Source: Candidatus Spongiihabitans thiooxidans
GTDB lineage: Bacteria > Pseudomonadota > Gammaproteobacteria > Arenicellales > Poriferihabitantaceae
Reading direction: 5' to 3'
Length of the DNA: 58,579 nt
NCBI GenBank assembly: GCA_001543005.1
Contig: LFLB01000039.1
Span: 1-58,579, forward strand
The notes under the pieces are model-generated. The model worked only from the letters and a program-made list of their open reading frames with translations. It made no database searches and was not told the origin of the DNA. Positions 35,506 through 46,198 of this stretch are shown here, piece after piece. Every line of letters starts with the position of its first letter. Position 1 is the stretch's first letter. Position numbers and translations under genes: made by a program.

Positions 35506-36288
35506 TTAAAAACCTCCAAACATTAGTGCAGTCAAAATATAATCACCGCCCAAAATGGCTAACGATGAAGTCACAACAGTTCGGGTGGTCGCCCGACTTA
35601 CGCCCTCCGCAGTAGGCACCGCATGGTAACCTTCAAACAATGCAACCCAAACCACAATAAAACCAAAAACGATGCTTTTGATTATCCCGTTCAATATATC
35701 ATCAATCAAATCAACGCCGTTCTGCATTGAAGACCAATAGACCCCGGCATCCAGGCCAAATTGACCATGCCCAATAAGATAGCCGCCCACTACGCCAATC
35801 GCGCTCATCATCGCCGCAAGCAGTGGCATAGCAATCAGGCCAGCGACAAATCGCGGCCCAATGACACGGATCATAGGATCGACTGCCATCATTTCCATCG
35901 CTGCAAGTTGCTCGGTGGTTTTCATCAGCCCAATTTCAGCGGTCAACGCCGAACCGGCCCTGCCAGCAAACAATAACGCCGCCAGCACTGGCCCGAGCTC
36001 CCGAACCAGAAATAACGCCACCACTAAACCCAAACTGGATTCTGCACTAAACGCGACTAATTGAGAATAGCCCTGCAAACCCAACACCATGCCGACGAAT
36101 AATCCGGAAAACAGGATGATCACCATGGTTAATACGCCAATCGCGTAAAGCTGTTGAATAATCAACGAGCCTCTGGGCAAACTATGCCACGCGCCACGCA
36201 TAGCCGACAGTAAAAATAGCACCGCAGTGCCAAGTCGAGATACAAAGCTTATCCCCCATTGGCCCAATCTGGCAATTAGATTGATCAC
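35506..36288 (-). CDS. mlaE: Lipid ABC transporter permease MlaE
   Basis: Permease of the retrograde phospholipid transporter that maintains outer-membrane asymmetry. The 260-residue product has about five membrane segments and the MlaE signature ELGPVLAALLFAGRAGSALTAEIG region. It is packed two bases before mlaD and three after mlaF. Confidence 0.94.
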   Translation of the reverse strand: MINLIARLGQWGISFVSRLGTAVLFLLSAMRGAWHSLPRGSLIIQQLYAIGVLTMVIILFSGLFVGMVLGLQGYSQLVAFSAESSLGLVVALFLVRELGPVLAALLFAGRAGSALTAEIGLMKTTEQLAAMEMMAVDPMIRVIGPRFVAGLIAMPLLAAMMSAIGVVGGYLIGHGQFGLDAGVYWSSMQNGVDLIDDILNGIIKSIVFGFIVVWVALFEGYHAVPTAEGVSRATTRTVVTSSLAILGGDYILTALMFGGF

Positions 36289-36291
36289 GTC

Positions 36292-37125
36292 TTATTCATT
36301 ATGTCCGTGCAGATCTACCAAATAATCATTGGCCGGATAATGGTAGCCCACCGGTCCATCAGGCAACCCATTCATAAATTGTTTGATTCCCGGTTGCTGG
36401 CTATTGATCATCTGTTCTGCAGTACCTTGACCAGCAACCACTCCACCATCCAGCAAATAAACATAATCGGCAATACTGCAACCTTCCGCAACATCGTGAG
36501 TGACCACGACTGAAGTAATCCCCATCGCATCATTTAGCTGGCGAATCAATTGTATAATCACCCCCTTGGAAATTGGATCGAGACCAACAAAAGGTTCATC
36601 ATACATAATCAATTCAGGATCAAGAGCAATCGCTCTGGCGAGTGCAACCCGCCGCACCATCCCCCCCGAAAGTTTAGACGGCATTAAATCCCGAGTGCCA
36701 CGCAAACCAACCATTTCCAGTTTCATTGTCACCAATATCCGAATCAACGCTTCTGGCAAGTCGGTTTGCTCCCTGAATGGAAACGCGACATTGTCGAATA
36801 CGCTTAAATCCGTCAACAGCGCACTATTTTGAAACAGCATACCCATTTTTCGACGCATTTCAAATAATGCCGGGCAGTTTCTCGTAGGAACCGGGGCATC
36901 GTCGAATATTAATTCACCCGAGTCTGCCTGTAATCTCCCGCCTAACAAACTCAAAAATGTAGATTTTCCACAACCACTGGGACCCATTATTACCGTTATC
37001 TTTCGGCGAGGAATAGTTAGATTTAAACCGCTATATACGTTGCGCTCACTGAATGAGAAATGAATATTTTTAGCCTCGACAATCGGGTTGTCGAAAAATC
37101 CGGATTCGGTAGCAGAGTCGATCAT
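36292..37125 (-). CDS. mlaF: Lipid ABC transporter ATPase MlaF
   Basis: ATPase of the Mla transporter. The 277-residue product has Walker A GPSGCGKS, signature LSGGMVRR and Walker B LIMYDEPFVGLDP. It is the first gene of the mlaFEDCB-ibaG operon; its promoter must lie in the decayed region upstream, where no clear consensus was found. Confidence 0.94.
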   Translation of the reverse strand: MIDSATESGFFDNPIVEAKNIHFSFSERNVYSGLNLTIPRRKITVIMGPSGCGKSTFLSLLGGRLQADSGELIFDDAPVPTRNCPALFEMRRKMGMLFQNSALLTDLSVFDNVAFPFREQTDLPEALIRILVTMKLEMVGLRGTRDLMPSKLSGGMVRRVALARAIALDPELIMYDEPFVGLDPISKGVIIQLIRQLNDAMGITSVVVTHDVAEGCSIADYVYLLDGGVVAGQGTAEQMINSQQPGIKQFMNGLPDGPVGYHYPANDYLVDLHGHNE

Positions 37126-37200
37126 ATCCGAAGTGTTATATTAACGATGATTGTTTGATAAGATTTTATCAGATGCATAATCCAGGCGTTTGTAATTTAA

Positions 37201-37519
37201 TTAGTATGCCTGATCTTTTCTGCGAGCAGGTTTACTCGATTTAAAAAGCAACAACAAAATCAAGATGCCAACGTAGGCAACCAGCACAAAAATGCAGGGA
37301 TAATACTATTATCTCCACCAGTCAAGTTGTAAGCAACGTGATATTGGGATTGCACATTCAATGTATCAAATATCCTGGAAGCCATTGTCCTCATTCCTTC
37401 CTGTATGGCCAGCAAGTGATCGGGTATTCTGACCACCACGATTATTTGTAAAGTTAACCCGATTATTGACGTAACACTACGCGGCCACCAAGAAATATAA
37501 TTGTAGAGAGGCTATTCAT
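37201..37519 (-). pseudogene. Two-pass small membrane protein with two frameshifts
   Basis: GGAG eight bases before ATG 37519 is a good ribosome site, but the frame breaks after three codons. In the next frame a long open stretch begins with a membrane segment (SVTSIIGLTLQIIVVV), continues for about 60 residues to NSIIPAF, then breaks again. The last part, in a third frame, is a second membrane segment and a basic tail (KSSKPARRKDQAY). One extra base at each break would give about 106 residues. The second break is in a run of five T (GCATTTTTGTG). The family was not recognised. Confidence 0.5.
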
Positions 37520-37698
37520 GTTGCTCGCTCCGTATTAACGTTAGCTGAAGATAGCAAAATTTTCGGGGCATATCAACTGACTGTATAAGTCTACCACCTT
37601 TGGCAATCTGGTTGATTATGGATGAGGAAGTTTACAGGAAATTGCAAGCCGGGGCTATGGAAGGTTTTTTGTTCTCAATTCTCAATAAAGAGAGCACC
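37520..37698. other. Intergenic, no supported feature
   Basis: Between two decayed genes. A plus-strand ORF opening at 37600 runs into the signal-peptide ORF at 37699, but its first 33 codons are unconvincing. Divergent promoters for the two flanking decayed genes could lie here; none is clear. Confidence 0.3.
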
Positions 37699-38308
37699 AT
37701 GCAAAGATTTGTTAAAAAACTTGCCTGGGTGATTTTTTTACCACAATGTTTGTTTGCCCAGAATTTTGTTCCGGGGGACGCAAACGACCTGTTGCGTAGT
37801 CAATACCCAACCTGACGATATCAACAGAAGTTACAGAATCGGTTTATACAGCCCCAAATCCGGGTCATTAATCAAAACATTCGACCTAGGGGCTTTATTC
37901 TCTACCCGTAGCGCTGGAGTTATCTGCTGATGGTCAACTGGTTTTGGTTGCGGAGCGCGATATCGAACGTCGGGAATAAAGGATTTAATACCCTTGATAA
38001 GGAACAAACTGAAAACACTACTGGAAGAAATTCAACTTTCACTGACCGGCCTGACCAGCTCACAGCAGATAGTGGACCTGGGGCGGTTAATTTCAGCAAC
38101 GCATCTGGTTTTCTCCGAAGTGGAGCAAACAGGGAGAAATATCCTTTTGAGCATCAGGTTAGTTACGGTTTCTTCCGGCGAAATCAATTCATGTGCCCTC
38201 TCATTCGACATAACTGCTTTCTTTTTAATAGGTTCAGCAGTCGGGTTATCCGTAATTTATATAATTTTTGAGCCCAAACGAAAGGCTCAGTCTGATTCTT
38301 CGCGCTAA
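37699..38308 (+). pseudogene. Decayed secreted or membrane protein gene, multiple frames
   Basis: ATG 37699 starts a 38-codon ORF with a clear signal peptide (basic start, hydrophobic core, LFA|Q cleavage). It stops at 37815. Protein-like stretches continue in other frames: SYRIGLYSPKSGSLIKTFDLG and LELSADGQLVLVAERD, which look like beta-propeller strands, and near the end a hydrophobic segment followed by PKRKAQSDSSR (frame open 37994-38308). Together these look like one gene with several frameshifts. The reading is tentative and no family is named. Confidence 0.3.
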
Positions 38309-38319
38309 TTCTCCGCAAT

Positions 38320-39684
38320 CTAACTAGCCACGACCTGCTCTATCGTTGCCGCGATTTGCCGGGTCAGGTTTTGCACCTGATTCAAATTGTTGCCTTCGAT
38401 CATTACCCGAAACACCGGCTCTGTCCCGGAAGGCCGCAGCACCACACGGCCGGTTCGTCCCAAGCTCCCTTCAGCATCGGCCACCGCCTCAAGAACTTGT
38501 CTATGGTTTAACAGCTTTTTACCATTTGAATTGCCGATAGGCACATTAATCATATGTTGCGGGTAAATTTCCATTCCTTTAACTAATTCTGCCACTGGCT
38601 TCCCGGTTTCAAGCATCACTTCCAGCACCTCAAGGGCAGCGACAATACCGTCTCCAGTTGTGGTTTTATCAAGGCAGATGATATGGCCAGACGCTTCCCC
38701 GCCCAGGTTCCAATGGTTTTTTGTCAGTGCTTCGTGGACATAGCGATCGCCGACCTTGGTGCGTTGAAACGGGATGGACATTTTCTTGAGGGCTAGTTCC
38801 AATCCCAAGTTAGTCATCAGCGTGCCGACAATGCCGCCATTATTGCCATTGTCATGGAGTCGATTCCGGGATTTTCGGTGACCAGCGAGAATATAGAGTA
38901 TTTGATCGCCGTTAATTTCGTTGCCCTGCCGATCAACAAGCAAAACCCGATCCGCGTCACCATCCAGGGCAATGCCAATATCCGCGTCGGCTTTTTTCAC
39001 ACTTTTCTTCAGCGCCTTTAAATCAGTAGAGCCACATCGCTCATTGATATTAAACCCATCAGGCTGATTTGCGATGGCGATGACATCCGCACCCAACTCG
39101 GCAAAGACTTTGGGCGCAACGTTATAGGCTGCGCCGTTGGCACAATCGACAACGATTTTTATACCCGATAGTGTTTTTGTTTCGCTAAAGGTGTTTTTAC
39201 AATGCTCGATATAACGCCCATAGGCATCGGGAAAACGTTTCGCCTTGCCCAGATCCGCCGAACAAACGCATTGCAATGGCTGCTGCACCATCGCATCGAT
39301 TTCGTTGACTAAGCTATCTTGCAGTTTGGTTCCTGCCGATGAAAATATTTTTATGCCATTGTCGTAGTAGGGGTTGTGAGAGGCGCTGATTACCACCCCC
39401 GCACATGCCCTGGCGGTTCGTGTCAGGTAGGCAATACCCGGTGAGGGCATCGGTCCAAGCAGGGAAATATTCACGCCAGCGGCGGAAAAGCCGGCCTCCA
39501 AAGCGGACTCCAGCATGTACCCCGAAACTCGGGTGTCTTTTCCGATTAGAACCATGTCGCCGCGTCCTGCTTTTGCGAAAACACGACCGGCGGCCCAGCC
39601 CAGCTTTAGTACAATCTCTGGTGTAATCGGCGCTTCGCCAACCTTGCCCCTTACCCCATCAGTACCAAATAGTGAGTCCGGCAT
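38320..39684 (-). CDS. glmM: Phosphoglucosamine mutase
   Basis: Converts glucosamine-6-phosphate to glucosamine-1-phosphate for UDP-GlcNAc, peptidoglycan and LPS. The 454-residue product starts LFGTDGVRG, carries the catalytic serine S102 in SASHNP, the metal loop DGDADR and the substrate loop GEASGH. It follows ftsH directly; folP, which often sits between them, is absent. Confidence 0.96.
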   Translation of the reverse strand: MPDSLFGTDGVRGKVGEAPITPEIVLKLGWAAGRVFAKAGRGDMVLIGKDTRVSGYMLESALEAGFSAAGVNISLLGPMPSPGIAYLTRTARACAGVVISASHNPYYDNGIKIFSSAGTKLQDSLVNEIDAMVQQPLQCVCSADLGKAKRFPDAYGRYIEHCKNTFSETKTLSGIKIVVDCANGAAYNVAPKVFAELGADVIAIANQPDGFNINERCGSTDLKALKKSVKKADADIGIALDGDADRVLLVDRQGNEINGDQILYILAGHRKSRNRLHDNGNNGGIVGTLMTNLGLELALKKMSIPFQRTKVGDRYVHEALTKNHWNLGGEASGHIICLDKTTTGDGIVAALEVLEVMLETGKPVAELVKGMEIYPQHMINVPIGNSNGKKLLNHRQVLEAVADAEGSLGRTGRVVLRPSGTEPVFRVMIEGNNLNQVQNLTRQIAATIEQVVAS

Positions 39685-39720
39685 CTAACCCATGCTCTCA
39701 CTTTGACGATTCAATACAGA

Positions 39721-41655
39721 CTAATTCAACTTGGACGGGTCGGGTAAATCCAGGTCTGATTCGTCCAGTGTGGGCGAATCATCCGCTGCGTTGGATTCCG
39801 CCGATGCGCCGCCCTTGGACTTGGTGTCCTTGTCCTTTGATGGCGGTGGGGGGGTTAGCTGTTTGCCCGCCATAATTTCGTCAACCTGAGCAGCATCCAG
39901 CGTTTCCCATTCAAGCAAAGCCTTGGCCATGGCTTCAACTTTGTCATGGTTTTGTTCAATTATTTTTTTCGCTCGATCATATTCCTGCTCAATTATCCGG
40001 CTCACCTCTTTTTCCACTTTTTCCGCAGTGTCCGGGCTGACGTTACGGTGGGTGGATATTTCCCGCCCAAGAAAAACCTCGCTTTGATTATCGCCATAAA
40101 CACGCGGCCCTAATAAATCACTCATACCCCAGCGCGACACCATACTTTGCGCCAATTGCGTCGCTTGTTCAAAATCGTTGGCCGCCCCGGTCGTCATTTG
40201 CGACATGAACACTTGCTCAGCGATCCTGCCGCCCATCAACACGGCAATTCTTGCAAGCAGATAATCACGGTTCTGGCTATAGCGGTCTTCTTTCGGTAAT
40301 TGCATCGTCACCCCCAATGCTCTGCCACGGGGAATGATAGTCACTTTATGCACCGGGTCGGTAATATCTGATAAAACTTTAGCCACCACAGTATGTCCTG
40401 ATTCGTGATACGCGGTATTTTTTCGCTCTTGTTCAGGCATGACCATGGAGCGTCTTTCGACACCCATTAATACTTTGTCCTTGGCCTTTTCAAACTGAAG
40501 CATGCTGACCACTTTTTTATTTCCCCGGGCCGCAAACAATGCCGCCTCGTTGATCAGGTTGGCAAGATCCGCGCCAGAAAATCCGGGCGTGCCTCGTGCA
40601 ATGATCTCAAGATCGACATCGTCACCCAACGGCACTTTTTTTATATGCACTTTTAATATCGCCTCGCGACCACGAATATCAGGCAGTGGCACGGTGACCT
40701 GGCGATCAAAGCGACCGGGGCGTAGCAACGCGGGATCGAGAATGTCGGGGCGGTTAGTGGCGGCAACGACGATGACGCCTTCGCTGGCATCGAACCCGTC
40801 CATCTCGACCAGCAATTGGTTCAAAGTCTGCTCGCGTTCGTCATGACCACCGCCGAGGCCGGCGCCACGTTGTCGGCCCACGGCATCGATTTCGTCAATA
40901 AAAATAATGCAAGGCGCATGCTTTTTCGCTTGATCGAACATATCCCTGACCCGGGATGCACCAACCCCGACAAACATTTCAACAAAGTCGGAGCCGGAAA
41001 TTGTGAAGAACGGGACTTTGGCTTCCCCGGCAATGGCTTTTGCCAAAAGCGTTTTACCGGTGCCTGGGCTACCGATCATTAACACACCGCGCGGAATGCG
41101 CCCGCCAAGCTTGCGGAAACGCGATGGATCTTTCAAAAACTCGACCAATTCTTCAACTTCATCTCTGGCCTCATCGACACCCGCCACGTCTGCAAAGGTG
41201 ATCTGGTTTTTATCCTCGTTCAACATTCGCGCCTTGCTCTTTCCGAAGCTCAGCGCACCGCCACGGCCGCCACCCTGCATTTGTCTCATAAAAAATATCC
41301 AAACCCCGATTAACAACAGTATTGGGAATGAACTGATGAACAGGTGCACCAACAGGGAAGTTTCTTCTGTTTTTTTCGCTTTTATGTCAACCTGATTACT
41401 AACCAGGTCGTCTATCAATTTAGGATCATCAGGGGCATAAGTGACAAATGTCTGCCCACCATGGGTGACGCCACGGATGATTTCATCGTCAATTTCTACT
41501 GCCGAAATATTCCCTTGCCGCACCTGAGCCAGGAATGTCGAATAATCAATTTCGTTATTCGAGTCGCCAGTGGAGCCGGTGAAATTGTTGAACACCGACA
41601 TGAGCACCATGGCAATGACAAGCCAGAGTAAAATATTTTTGGTCAAATTAGGCAA
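39721..41655 (-). CDS. ftsH: ATP-dependent zinc metalloprotease FtsH
   Basis: Membrane-anchored AAA+ protease for quality control of membrane and short-lived cytosolic proteins. The 644-residue product has two membrane segments (about 8-24 and 104-122), Walker A GSPGTGKT at 195-202 (Ser where most FtsH have Pro), Walker B and SRH, and the zinc motif HESGH at 417-421. The C-terminal tail is acidic. It lies between rlmE and glmM, as is typical apart from the missing folP. Confidence 0.97.
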   Translation of the reverse strand: MPNLTKNILLWLVIAMVLMSVFNNFTGSTGDSNNEIDYSTFLAQVRQGNISAVEIDDEIIRGVTHGGQTFVTYAPDDPKLIDDLVSNQVDIKAKKTEETSLLVHLFISSFPILLLIGVWIFFMRQMQGGGRGGALSFGKSKARMLNEDKNQITFADVAGVDEARDEVEELVEFLKDPSRFRKLGGRIPRGVLMIGSPGTGKTLLAKAIAGEAKVPFFTISGSDFVEMFVGVGASRVRDMFDQAKKHAPCIIFIDEIDAVGRQRGAGLGGGHDEREQTLNQLLVEMDGFDASEGVIVVAATNRPDILDPALLRPGRFDRQVTVPLPDIRGREAILKVHIKKVPLGDDVDLEIIARGTPGFSGADLANLINEAALFAARGNKKVVSMLQFEKAKDKVLMGVERRSMVMPEQERKNTAYHESGHTVVAKVLSDITDPVHKVTIIPRGRALGVTMQLPKEDRYSQNRDYLLARIAVLMGGRIAEQVFMSQMTTGAANDFEQATQLAQSMVSRWGMSDLLGPRVYGDNQSEVFLGREISTHRNVSPDTAEKVEKEVSRIIEQEYDRAKKIIEQNHDKVEAMAKALLEWETLDAAQVDEIMAGKQLTPPPPSKDKDTKSKGGASAESNAADDSPTLDESDLDLPDPSKLN

Positions 41656-41775
41656 ATCAAACGCTCCAAATTGAGAATTGTTAAAAAACTATTAGTAGAT
41701 AAAAATAACATAACACAAAAATAAAATCAGAGTCTGATTATGTGGCATCCGTCAAAAAACTTCGGTGCATCAACT

Positions 41776-42462
41776 TCAATCCGGTCGGCTTGAATTTAAC
41801 TTGAAACCACGCGCCAACAGATAGACTTCTTTTGATTCTGCTCGAGAGGCATCCGGTTTAACCATTTGCACCTGATCAAAATGTTCAATAAATTTTTTTC
41901 GGACAAAGCCGACAGACTCGCCTTCAAATAGCTTGGTCAACAAATTACCATGCACATTCAACGCTTTCAGGCAAAAAGCCAATATCACATCCTGCAATTG
42001 TGCGGCATTGGCCTGATCGGTGATACGTATACCTGTGATATTGGGGGCCATATCCGATAAAACAAGGTCAATTTTACCATCCTCGAAACAATCAAAAATC
42101 CGCTGCTGGTTGTCCGGGTCGCAGAAATCACCCTGAATGAACCTTACTCTCGCAATGTCTTTCATCGGCAACAGATCCATACCGACAATTTGATTACTCC
42201 CGACCACTTTGGAAGCCGCATACTGCGACCAGCTTCCCGGCACCGAACCGAGATCAACTATTTTTGAACTGAGTTTGATCAGCTTGTACTTTTGATCGAT
42301 TTGTTCGAGTTTAAAAACAGACCGCGCTCGCAATCCTTGACTGCGCGCCTGCCTGACAAATGGGTCGCGATTTTGCCTGATTGCCCACTTGCCGGGCTTT
42401 TTATTGCTGGACTTTTTATTGCCGGGCTTTTTATTATTTGTATGGGGACGGCTTCTCGGCAT
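41776..42462 (-). CDS. rlmE: 23S rRNA 2'-O-methyltransferase RlmE
   Basis: Methylates U2552 in the A loop of 23S rRNA. The 228-residue product has the SAM motif VDLGSVPGSWSQYA and the catalytic Lys/Asp pattern (DLVLSDMAPNITG). A Lys-rich N-terminal extension contains three 15-bp tandem units (42391-42435) encoding NKKPG, NKKSS and NKKPG. It is upstream of ftsH in the usual order. Confidence 0.94.
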   Translation of the reverse strand: MPRSRPHTNNKKPGNKKSSNKKPGKWAIRQNRDPFVRQARSQGLRARSVFKLEQIDQKYKLIKLSSKIVDLGSVPGSWSQYAASKVVGSNQIVGMDLLPMKDIARVRFIQGDFCDPDNQQRIFDCFEDGKIDLVLSDMAPNITGIRITDQANAAQLQDVILAFCLKALNVHGNLLTKLFEGESVGFVRKKFIEHFDQVQMVKPDASRAESKEVYLLARGFKLNSSRPD

Positions 42463-42498
42463 TATTCAGAACTTCCATTGGCATTAGTGTACCGCGCC

Positions 42499-43692
42499 CT
42501 ATCGTACCGCTTCAGCGCGAAACGGCAACCTGACTTCATTGCCAGACATGGGTTCATTGGGCACCATCAGGCACAGCACTAAAGATGCCGTGGCGAAGCC
42601 GGCGCCGGTTAAAAATACGGCGGCCGGAGAGGTTAGCCATAATATGCCTAGTGTGGCCGGCAATATGACGGCGGCGACATGATTGATGGTGAAGGACACC
42701 CCAGCAGTAGAAGCGATATCCGCTTGATCGGCAATTTTTTGAAAATAAGTTTGAATCGCAATCGCTAACGCAAAGAATAAATGATCGAGGATATAAAGTG
42801 CCGCCGCAACATTTTCGTTTTGCACAAACGCATAACCGACAAAAATTATGATTAAGCCGGCATACTCGAAGGCGAGCGCCTTGCGCTCACCCCAATTGGC
42901 GATTAATTTTCCGATAATCGGTGCCAGCCAAATGTTAATCGTGCAGTTGATTAAAAATAACAGGGTTAACGAAGCCGCGCTGTAGCCAAACTTTTCAACC
43001 ATCATGAATCCGGCAAACACCACGAAAATCTGTCGCCGGGCGCCGGATAGAAAAGTTAGAACATAATAAAGCCAGTAGCGCTTTCGCAAAATCAGTTTTT
43101 TGTGTTGGGCGGTTTTGCCGGGGTAGTGCGGGTAACAACTCCATACGATGATGACGATAACCACGGTCAGGCATCCGGCGATGGCAAACGTCGAGGAATA
43201 TTCGAGACCAAACGCCTTTAATCCTAAAAATATCAGCAAGTACGCAACCAGTGATGTAAAAGACCCGACGGCGATCAATTTCCCCAATACATAGGGCGTT
43301 CGCGATTTTTCAATCCATTGCAGGGAAAGGGAATTCTGGATAGTTTGGTAATAGTGAAAACCTAAAGACATCAACCACGTTGTGCAGAACAGGCCGACCA
43401 GCGTAGGGAAATAGCCGGTAATTGCAGTGCCAATACCCAACATTAATAACGAAATAATGGCGATGTTTTGCTCACGAAAATAGATCAACAGGAAAATCAC
43501 TAAAAACGCAAGAAACCCGGGAATTTCCCGAATGCTTTGCAGCATCCCGAATTCAGCGCCGTCAAATGCCACTTGTTCAATCGCAAAGTTATTGATTAAC
43601 GCCGACCAACTGGCGAACGACAACGGCACCGCTGCCGCCATCAGCATCAATAGAATTTCAGGGTTACGCCATTTTGAGTGGTATTTTTTCAT
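42499..43692 (-). CDS. MFS transporter, substrate unknown
   Basis: A 397-residue product with about twelve membrane segments and the two-bundle layout of the major facilitator superfamily. No substrate-specific motif was recognised. It lies 36 bp upstream of rlmE on the same strand and may share a transcript with rlmE-ftsH-glmM. Confidence 0.7.
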   Translation of the reverse strand: MKKYHSKWRNPEILLMLMAAAVPLSFASWSALINNFAIEQVAFDGAEFGMLQSIREIPGFLAFLVIFLLIYFREQNIAIISLLMLGIGTAITGYFPTLVGLFCTTWLMSLGFHYYQTIQNSLSLQWIEKSRTPYVLGKLIAVGSFTSLVAYLLIFLGLKAFGLEYSSTFAIAGCLTVVIVIIVWSCYPHYPGKTAQHKKLILRKRYWLYYVLTFLSGARRQIFVVFAGFMMVEKFGYSAASLTLLFLINCTINIWLAPIIGKLIANWGERKALAFEYAGLIIIFVGYAFVQNENVAAALYILDHLFFALAIAIQTYFQKIADQADIASTAGVSFTINHVAAVILPATLGILWLTSPAAVFLTGAGFATASLVLCLMVPNEPMSGNEVRLPFRAEAVR

Positions 43693-43999
43693 GCTGGAAA
43701 ATTGGAATGACCGACCTGATTTTACCGCAAATAGTATAGCGTATTCTGCTCTTGAGGATGGGGGCGCTGGAGTTTAGTTAAACCCACCGGCACATTGCTG
43801 GATTTCTGCGCCAAGCGGGAATTAACGGACGACGGGTTGAGACTGCGAGGCAGCAAAAGCGCTACGTTAATTTGGGGTTTTGTCGTATTTTCGAACACCA
43901 AGGTACGCGGTGATTCCTATCGCCGCCACGAATACTACGAAGCGCATAACCTGGCTGTGAGGACGGCGCTCGCCTCAATAGGGAGTAATATAATGCGCG
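43693..43999. other. Gap between MFS gene and rplQ
   Basis: This 307-bp gap must contain the end of the alpha operon. GAGGACGGCGCTCGCCTC at 43968-43985 can form a short hairpin downstream of rplQ but lacks a T tract. A 26-codon minus-strand ORF (43867-43947) encodes a hydrophobic stretch with a basic end, like a C-terminal sorting or membrane tail. It has no credible gene around it and is probably a remnant. The plus-strand ORF from 43795 is not supported. Confidence 0.35.
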
Positions 44000-44392
44000 T
44001 TATTCTTTCGCGGTTTCTTTTGCCTCGACGGCGATTTCACGGTCGACCAGTTGGACATACGCCATCGGCGCGTTATCACCAGCACGGAAGCCGCATTTCA
44101 GAATCCTCAGGTAACCACCCGGGCGATCTTTGAAATGGGGGCCCAAATCATCGAATAATTTTCCAACCATATCACGGTCGCGAAGTTTTGCAAAAGCCAG
44201 ACGGCGATTGGCCACACTGGCAGTCTTCGATAAAGTGATCAGCGGTTCGGCGAACCTCCTGAGCTCTTTCGCTTTGGGTAACGTGGTCTTAATCTGCTCA
44301 TGTAAAAACAATGAATTGGCCATGTTGCTAAACATGGCTTTTCGATGAGATGAGGTGCGGTTCAGGCTACGGCCGGCTTTTTTATGTCGCAT
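44000..44392 (-). CDS. rplQ: 50S ribosomal protein L17
   Basis: Large-subunit protein near the exit tunnel. The 130-residue product begins [20 protein letters not shown], the conserved L17 start, and the core is unbroken. It is the last gene of the alpha operon, 33 bp after rpoA. Confidence 0.97.
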   Translation of the reverse strand: MRHKKAGRSLNRTSSHRKAMFSNMANSLFLHEQIKTTLPKAKELRRFAEPLITLSKTASVANRRLAFAKLRDRDMVGKLFDDLGPHFKDRPGGYLRILKCGFRAGDNAPMAYVQLVDREIAVEAKETAKE

Positions 44393-44425
44393 CTTTAAAA
44401 TTCCGAAATTCTTGATTCATTCCCA

Positions 44426-45439
44426 TTAATTCATTCTTAGTGGCATGACTTCATCTTCCTTAACCAACGAAGCAGGTGGCCAGTTTTCAAGTTTTGTACC
44501 CAATGACAGATCTCTTTGTGCAAGTACATCTTTGATTTCCGTAAGCGATTTTTTACCCAGATTGGGGGTTTTCAATAATTCAGTTTCGGTATGTTGAACC
44601 AAATCACCGATGTAATAAATACGTTCAGATTTCAAGCAATTCGCTGATCTAACCGTAAGTTCAAGATCGTCAACCGGTTTTAACAACGACGGATCAATTT
44701 CAGGCTCTTCTTGCACCTGGTTTTGCGCCATAGATTCTTCGAGATTAACAAAAAATGAAATCTGGTCGTGCAATATCGTTGCAGCTCGCCTGACCGCTAC
44801 TTCAGGGTCAACGGAACCGTTTGATTCTATTTCCAGTACCAATCGGTCCAAGTCAGTCAATTGCTCAACCCGGGCATCTTCCACCGAGTAGGAAATTTTG
44901 TTAATCGGGCTAAATGATGCATCAAGCTGAATAACCCCAACAGCACGGGATTCGTCTGAATCTTTTAATCGACTTTCAGCTGTTTCATAACCTCGCCCGC
45001 GGCGGATAGTGAGTTCCATATCAAGCTCAGCATCTTTAGAAAGAGTCGCAATATGATGGGTCGGATCAACCAATTCCACATCGTCGGTCAATTCAATATC
45101 ACCCGCAGTTACCACACCAGCGCCTTTTTTACACAGCGTGACCACCGCTTCACTTCGATTGTGCATGACTAACGGAAGGGATTTCAGGTTCATCAAAATG
45201 TCTATAACATCTTCTTGCACACCTTCAAGCGTGGAATATTCATGTAACACACCTTCAATGCGAACTTCAGTAACCGCACAACCGGGCATGGAAGACAGCA
45301 TGATACGGCGAAGCGCGTTGCCAAGCGTATGGCCGAACCCTCGTTCCAGTGGTTCAATGGTAATTCTTGAATGATGTTTGTCGATAGTTTTAGCTTCCAC
45401 CAGGTGTGGTCTAAGAAATTCGACAGTTGGGTCCTGCAT
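44426..45439 (-). CDS. rpoA: RNA polymerase alpha subunit
   Basis: Assembles RNA polymerase and contacts UP elements and activators. The 337-residue product has the N-terminal dimerisation domain ([17 protein letters not shown]), a linker, and the C-terminal domain with the DNA-binding helices around [10 protein letters not shown] and [10 protein letters not shown]. It is a few residues longer than the 329-residue E. coli protein. It lies between rpsD and rplQ. Confidence 0.97.
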   Translation of the reverse strand: MQDPTVEFLRPHLVEAKTIDKHHSRITIEPLERGFGHTLGNALRRIMLSSMPGCAVTEVRIEGVLHEYSTLEGVQEDVIDILMNLKSLPLVMHNRSEAVVTLCKKGAGVVTAGDIELTDDVELVDPTHHIATLSKDAELDMELTIRRGRGYETAESRLKDSDESRAVGVIQLDASFSPINKISYSVEDARVEQLTDLDRLVLEIESNGSVDPEVAVRRAATILHDQISFFVNLEESMAQNQVQEEPEIDPSLLKPVDDLELTVRSANCLKSERIYYIGDLVQHTETELLKTPNLGKKSLTEIKDVLAQRDLSLGTKLENWPPASLVKEDEVMPLRMN

Positions 45440-45526
45440 CTGTTTTCCTCACAATTGAAACGAAGTTAAAAATAAAAACCGGCTAAATGTGCTTGCCGAC
45501 TAAAAATACCCGTGCTATTTCCCGCG

Positions 45527-46150
45527 CTATTTAGAGTAAAGCGCAACGACCAATGCTTCATTTATATCTGGTGACAAGTCAGATCGCTGTGGCAGTGAGT
45601 TATAACCTCCCTTAACGGCTTGCACATTGACTTCGACCCATGAGACGAATCCAATCTGTTGTGCAATTTCTAATGCGGATGTTATTCGCAATTGTTTCTT
45701 GCATTTTTCCACCACTTCAATTTGGTCCCCAGGCTGTACCTGATAGGACGCAATATTTACTTTTTTGCCATTGACCATAATGCTCTTATGGCTTACTAAT
45801 TGACGCGCCTCTGCACGAGTAACCCCAAAACCCAATCGAAATACGACATTATCCAATCGGCTTTCCAATAATTGCAACAGGTTAAGCCCAGTAGAACCAG
45901 AAATACGAGCAGCTTTTTTGTAGTAGTTACTAAATTGTTTTTCAAGCACACCGTATATTCGGCGCAACTTTTGTTTTTCTCGCAACTGTATGCCATAAAC
46001 CGTGCTTCGAGAACGGCGCCCAGCGATTTTCACGCCGGGAATACGATCAAATTTACACTTGGAATCGATGCTGCGCGCCGGGCTTTTTAAAAATAAATCG
46101 GTGCCTTCACGTCGGGCCAGTTTACAAGTTGGGCCTAGATATCTTGCCAT
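45527..46150 (-). CDS. rpsD: 30S ribosomal protein S4
   Basis: Primary 16S rRNA-binding protein; in relatives also the translational repressor of the alpha operon. The 207-residue product begins [19 protein letters not shown] and contains the S4 RNA-binding domain ([28 protein letters not shown] region). Length and frame are normal. It lies between rpsK and rpoA. Confidence 0.97.
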   Translation of the reverse strand: MARYLGPTCKLARREGTDLFLKSPARSIDSKCKFDRIPGVKIAGRRSRSTVYGIQLREKQKLRRIYGVLEKQFSNYYKKAARISGSTGLNLLQLLESRLDNVVFRLGFGVTRAEARQLVSHKSIMVNGKKVNIASYQVQPGDQIEVVEKCKKQLRITSALEIAQQIGFVSWVEVNVQAVKGGYNSLPQRSDLSPDINEALVVALYSK

Positions 46151-46198
46151 AAAATATTACCTGTCATTATCTGAATTCTTTTGCGGTTAATGCCGGTT

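Noticed and set aside
43795..44133. A 112-codon plus-strand ORF between the MFS gene and rplQ
   Set aside because: It overlaps the end of rplQ antisense and shows no recognisable domain.
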